Shown piece after piece: positions 61,874 to 64,000 of a stretch of 64,000 bases of DNA. Each line of letters begins with the position of its first letter. Position 1 is the first letter of the stretch. Under the pieces are notes generated by a model. The model worked only from the letters and a program-made list of their open reading frames with translations. It had not been told where the DNA came from and did no database searches. Source of the stretch: Chryseobacterium sp. SORGH_AS_0447 (GTDB lineage: Bacteria > Bacteroidota > Bacteroidia > Flavobacteriales > Weeksellaceae); contig NZ_JAUTAR010000001.1 of assembly GCF_030818695.1 (NCBI RefSeq), positions 4,210,501-4,274,500 of the forward strand. Direction: 5' to 3'. Made by a program: the position numbers and the translations under genes.

Positions 61874-62890
61874 ATGAAAATTATTGTTCCTATGGCTGGA
61901 CGAGGATCCAGATTACGCCCACATACACTCACTGTTCCGAAACCGCTTATTCCTATTGCCGGAAAGCCAATTGTACAGAGGCTGGTAGAAGATATCGCTA
62001 AAGTTGCAGGGGAAGAAATTGAAGAAGTGGCATTTATCATAGGGGATTTCGGTCCGGAAATCGAGAAATCACTTCTCCAGATTGCTGAAAAACTAGGGGC
62101 AAAAGGAAGCATATATTACCAAAACGATCCTTTGGGAACAGCTCATGCCATCAAATGTGCAGAACAGTCGATGAGCGGAGATATTGTGATTGCGTTTGCA
62201 GATACGCTTTTCCGTGCGGATTTTGTGCTGGATAAAAATTCAGACGGTGTGATCTGGGTGAAAAGTGTTGAAGATCCTTCAGCATTCGGAGTAGTAAAAC
62301 TGGACAACTATGGTTTCATCACGGATTTTGTTGAAAAGCCGACGACTTTTGTATCCGACCTGGCCATTATTGGGATCTATTATTTCAACAGTGCTGAAAA
62401 GCTGATGGATGAAATCAACTATATCATGGATAACAACATCAAGAATGGTGGCGAATATCAGTTGACAACCGCACTGGAAAACCTAAGAGCAAAAGGGGCG
62501 AAATTCACGCTGGGTAAAGTAAACGACTGGATGGACTGCGGAAACAAAAATGCTACGGTAGAAACCAACAGCAAGATCCTGGAATATGAAAGAGAAGAAA
62601 TGAAAAATTATCCTGCTTCTGCACAGATCGAAAATTCCCTTATCATTCAGCCTTGTTTTATCGGGGAAAATGTGAAGATATCCAATTCGAAAGTCGGTCC
62701 TGGAGTTTCTCTAGGTAATAACACCATCGTTGTGAATTCCAATATCGAGAATTCATTGATCCAGGAAAACACACAAATCAACCACGGAAATCTTTCCAAT
62801 TCGATGATCGGTAATTCCGCGCAGTACTTCGGAGTTGCCCGTGAGATTTCATTAGGAGATTATTCCGTTTTGGATTTTTTATCTAAATAA
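61874..62890 (+). CDS. Sugar-nucleotidyltransferase with left-handed beta-helix end
   Basis: 338 residues. GT-A type nucleotidyltransferase signature VPMAGRGSRLRPHTLTVPKPLIPIAGKPI at residues 5-33, ND-PLGTAHAIKCA, ADTLF, GEYQLTTALE and WMDCGN. The C-terminus (about 250-325: SAQIENSLIIQPCFIGENVKISNSKVGPGVSLGNNTIV) forms hexapeptide repeats. It makes NDP-sugars from sugar-1-phosphate; glucose-1-phosphate thymidylyltransferase is the nearest label, but the base and sugar are uncertain. Probably acts with the upstream flippase. Confidence 0.88.
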   Translation: MKIIVPMAGRGSRLRPHTLTVPKPLIPIAGKPIVQRLVEDIAKVAGEEIEEVAFIIGDFGPEIEKSLLQIAEKLGAKGSIYYQNDPLGTAHAIKCAEQSMSGDIVIAFADTLFRADFVLDKNSDGVIWVKSVEDPSAFGVVKLDNYGFITDFVEKPTTFVSDLAIIGIYYFNSAEKLMDEINYIMDNNIKNGGEYQLTTALENLRAKGAKFTLGKVNDWMDCGNKNATVETNSKILEYEREEMKNYPASAQIENSLIIQPCFIGENVKISNSKVGPGVSLGNNTIVVNSNIENSLIQENTQINHGNLSNSMIGNSAQYFGVAREISLGDYSVLDFLSK

Positions 62891-62933
62891 TTTCCCGATC
62901 AGAAAATATTTAATTTAAATACAGTATATTCAG

Positions 62934-62957
62934 ACCACACAAAACATTTTGTGTGGT
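62934..62957. terminator. Perfect inverted repeat, probable terminator
   Basis: ACCACACAAAA (62934-62944)-CA-TTTTGTGTGGT (62947-62957), a perfect 11-bp stem 44 nt past the nucleotidyltransferase stop. The T run after it is weak (TTGG), so it may instead be an operator or a plain hairpin. It ends 39 nt before the next start. Confidence 0.5.
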
Positions 62958-62995
62958 TTGGCGTTAATATTGCAACAATTTATCAAATTTCCTAC

Positions 62996-63841
62996 ATGAA
63001 AAAGTGGATTCCGTTACTTATCCTTACCTTCCTGATTTATAGCTGCAAAGCCCGTAAAACGGCTGTACAGACCAATCAGAATTCAGACAGTACTGCTGTA
63101 GCCAATACTGATCCTGACAATATATCCAATGACGGAAAAAATGTAGCGGACCGGTTGGATTTTTATCAGAAAATCTACCTTCATCCTCAGTTCGACCATC
63201 TGAAAATCACCAGTAAGATCACGGCGGACAATATCAAAGTAAGCCCTCTTGATGCAATTATTTATATCGAAACCGATAAGAAGATCTGGTCCCGTATCGA
63301 TTTCCTTTTCTTCAATGCCGCAAGAGCCTTGATTACTCCAGAAGGCATCAAAGCGATGGACAAGTATAACAAAAATTATATCGATTCTGATTTTGATTAT
63401 TTAAACAATCTTCTGAACGTTAATTTTATTGATTACAAGAATTTGGAAAAGCTATTGCTGGGAAGAACATTTTTTACCATCAGCAACAGAAATGCAAGAA
63501 TTGTAAAAAACAACGACGGTTATCTGGTGGAATCTATTTCCAATATTAAAATCGCCACAAAGGACGGTGACCGTGAATATAAAATCATGATGCAGTATTC
63601 CGATGATTTTGATCTGATGACAGTCAACTTAAGGGATGTCGATTCCAATGATTCCATGCAGATCGACTATAGCAATTGGGAATTACAGCCTAACAATGTG
63701 CGGCTCCCAAAAAATGTTAAAATAATTATAAAAGGAAGCAAAAACAGCCAGATTTTAATAGAAAATACGAAATTTGATTTTTCTAGGATGGATACACCCT
63801 ATTCTGTGCCATCCAGTTATAAGAAAATTGAGATTCAATGA
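62996..63841 (+). CDS. DUF4292 domain-containing lipoprotein
   Basis: 281 residues from the ATG at 62996 (MKKWIPLLILTFLIYS-C, lipobox with Cys17); the frame starts 15 codons upstream. The region from about 50 on (FYQKIYLHPQFDHLKITSKITADNIKVSPLDAIIYIETDKKIWSRI...) fits the DUF4292 family of Bacteroidetes, envelope lipoproteins whose role is unclear. Its stop overlaps the start of the next gene (ATGA at 63838-63841), as in many genomes where a DUF4292 gene precedes an EnvC-like M23 gene. Confidence 0.85.
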   Translation: MKKWIPLLILTFLIYSCKARKTAVQTNQNSDSTAVANTDPDNISNDGKNVADRLDFYQKIYLHPQFDHLKITSKITADNIKVSPLDAIIYIETDKKIWSRIDFLFFNAARALITPEGIKAMDKYNKNYIDSDFDYLNNLLNVNFIDYKNLEKLLLGRTFFTISNRNARIVKNNDGYLVESISNIKIATKDGDREYKIMMQYSDDFDLMTVNLRDVDSNDSMQIDYSNWELQPNNVRLPKNVKIIIKGSKNSQILIENTKFDFSRMDTPYSVPSSYKKIEIQ

Positions 63842-64000
63842 TTAAAAAATTTAGCTTTTTAATAGGTATTTTACTGTTCGGATTCCATAATGGGCAGAAT
63901 CAGAAAAAGGAACAGTTGCAGAAGCAGAATGCTGAACTTAAAAAACAAATTGCACAAATAAATACAGATCTGGCAAAGACGAGAACGGAATCCAAATTGT
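63838..64000 (+). CDS. EnvC/M23-type peptidoglycan hydrolase activator, N-terminal part
   Basis: The reading frame starts at ATG 63838 (overlapping the DUF4292 stop by 4 nt) and runs off the window after 54 codons. It begins with a hydrophobic signal sequence (FLIGILLFGFHNGQ) and then a coiled coil (QKKEQLQKQNAELKKQIAQINTDLAKTRTES). This layout is that of EnvC-like proteins whose C-terminal M23 domain activates amidases at the septum; the domain itself is outside the window. Confidence 0.7.
   Translation, partial: MIKKFSFLIGILLFGFHNGQNQKKEQLQKQNAELKKQIAQINTDLAKTRTESKL

Overview
The window looks like a chromosomal stretch from a member of the Flavobacteriia, most likely Chryseobacterium or a close relative in the Weeksellaceae. 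The evidence is a low-GC, A/T-rich intergenic style, repeated Bacteroidetes-type promoters (TTG, about 20 nt, TAnnTTTG), secreted proteins with type A type-IX-secretion (T9SS) C-terminal domains, many Bacteroidetes lipoproteins, a DUF1800/DUF1501 pair, and several dispersed intergenic repeats of the kind I associate with Chryseobacterium. The genus is inferred from memory, not from a search.

Layout. Positions 1-2.1 kb hold the 5' end of a 16S rRNA gene (minus strand) with three candidate tandem promoters, a low-complexity purine-rich stretch with a (GATA)9 tract, a structured repeat-like element, and tRNA-Met with its terminator. From 2.1 to 10.8 kb come a TlpA-like thioredoxin, a T9SS cargo protein, clpX, a HIT protein, greA, a degenerate Rieske-like lipoprotein, dtd, an FKBP isomerase and two lipoproteins. 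From 10.9 to 15.8 kb lie small membrane-protein operons (DUF4173, Coq4-like, metallophosphoesterase, winged-helix regulator); two of them share a palindrome that probably binds the regulator. From 16 to 18.4 kb are an enoyl-CoA hydratase, a SMUG2-type glycosylase and a SMI1/KNR4 protein. From 18.4 to 34.0 kb is a nearly complete phenylacetate catabolic operon reading leftward: paaK-E-A-B-C-D-G, a four-helix-bundle gene, paaH, two small genes, paaI-J-Y, an esterase and paaZ, with a TetR regulator upstream. It activates phenylacetate to its CoA thioester, epoxidises the ring (PaaABCE with PaaD), isomerises it to the oxepin (PaaG), opens the ring (PaaZ) and degrades the chain by beta-oxidation (PaaG/H/J). 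paaZ is broken by one extra base and carries an additional C-terminal DinB/DUF1569-like domain.

From 34.5 to 41.5 kb are clpB, a conserved hypothetical gene, a membrane protein with a NarL-type two-component system, and an M43 metalloprotease. Between 43.4 and 44.4 kb is the most unusual stretch: three perfect DnaA boxes beside a very A/T-rich segment (a candidate oriC), followed directly by about five 118-bp tandem repeats arranged as duplicated 236-bp dimers. From 44.5 to 48.7 kb are an endonuclease/exonuclease/phosphatase protein, a second M1 peptidase (frameshifted) and a dienoyl-CoA-reductase-like SDR. From 49 to 57.6 kb are DUF1800 and DUF1501 proteins, a DUF1573 protein, an OmpR-type two-component system and a GH92 alpha-mannosidase. 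From 57.6 kb to the end are a divergent HxlR regulator/azoreductase pair, dihydroorotase, a polysaccharide flippase, a sugar nucleotidyltransferase, a DUF4292 lipoprotein and the start of an EnvC-like M23 protein.

I see no CRISPR array, prophage, intact insertion sequence or recognisable defence island. The observations most worth following are the candidate origin with its neighbouring higher-order repeat, the paired operators, the two single-base frameshifts in short homopolymers (possible assembly errors), the PaaZ-DUF1569 fusion, and the dense seeding of the paa operon with several classes of intergenic repeat.
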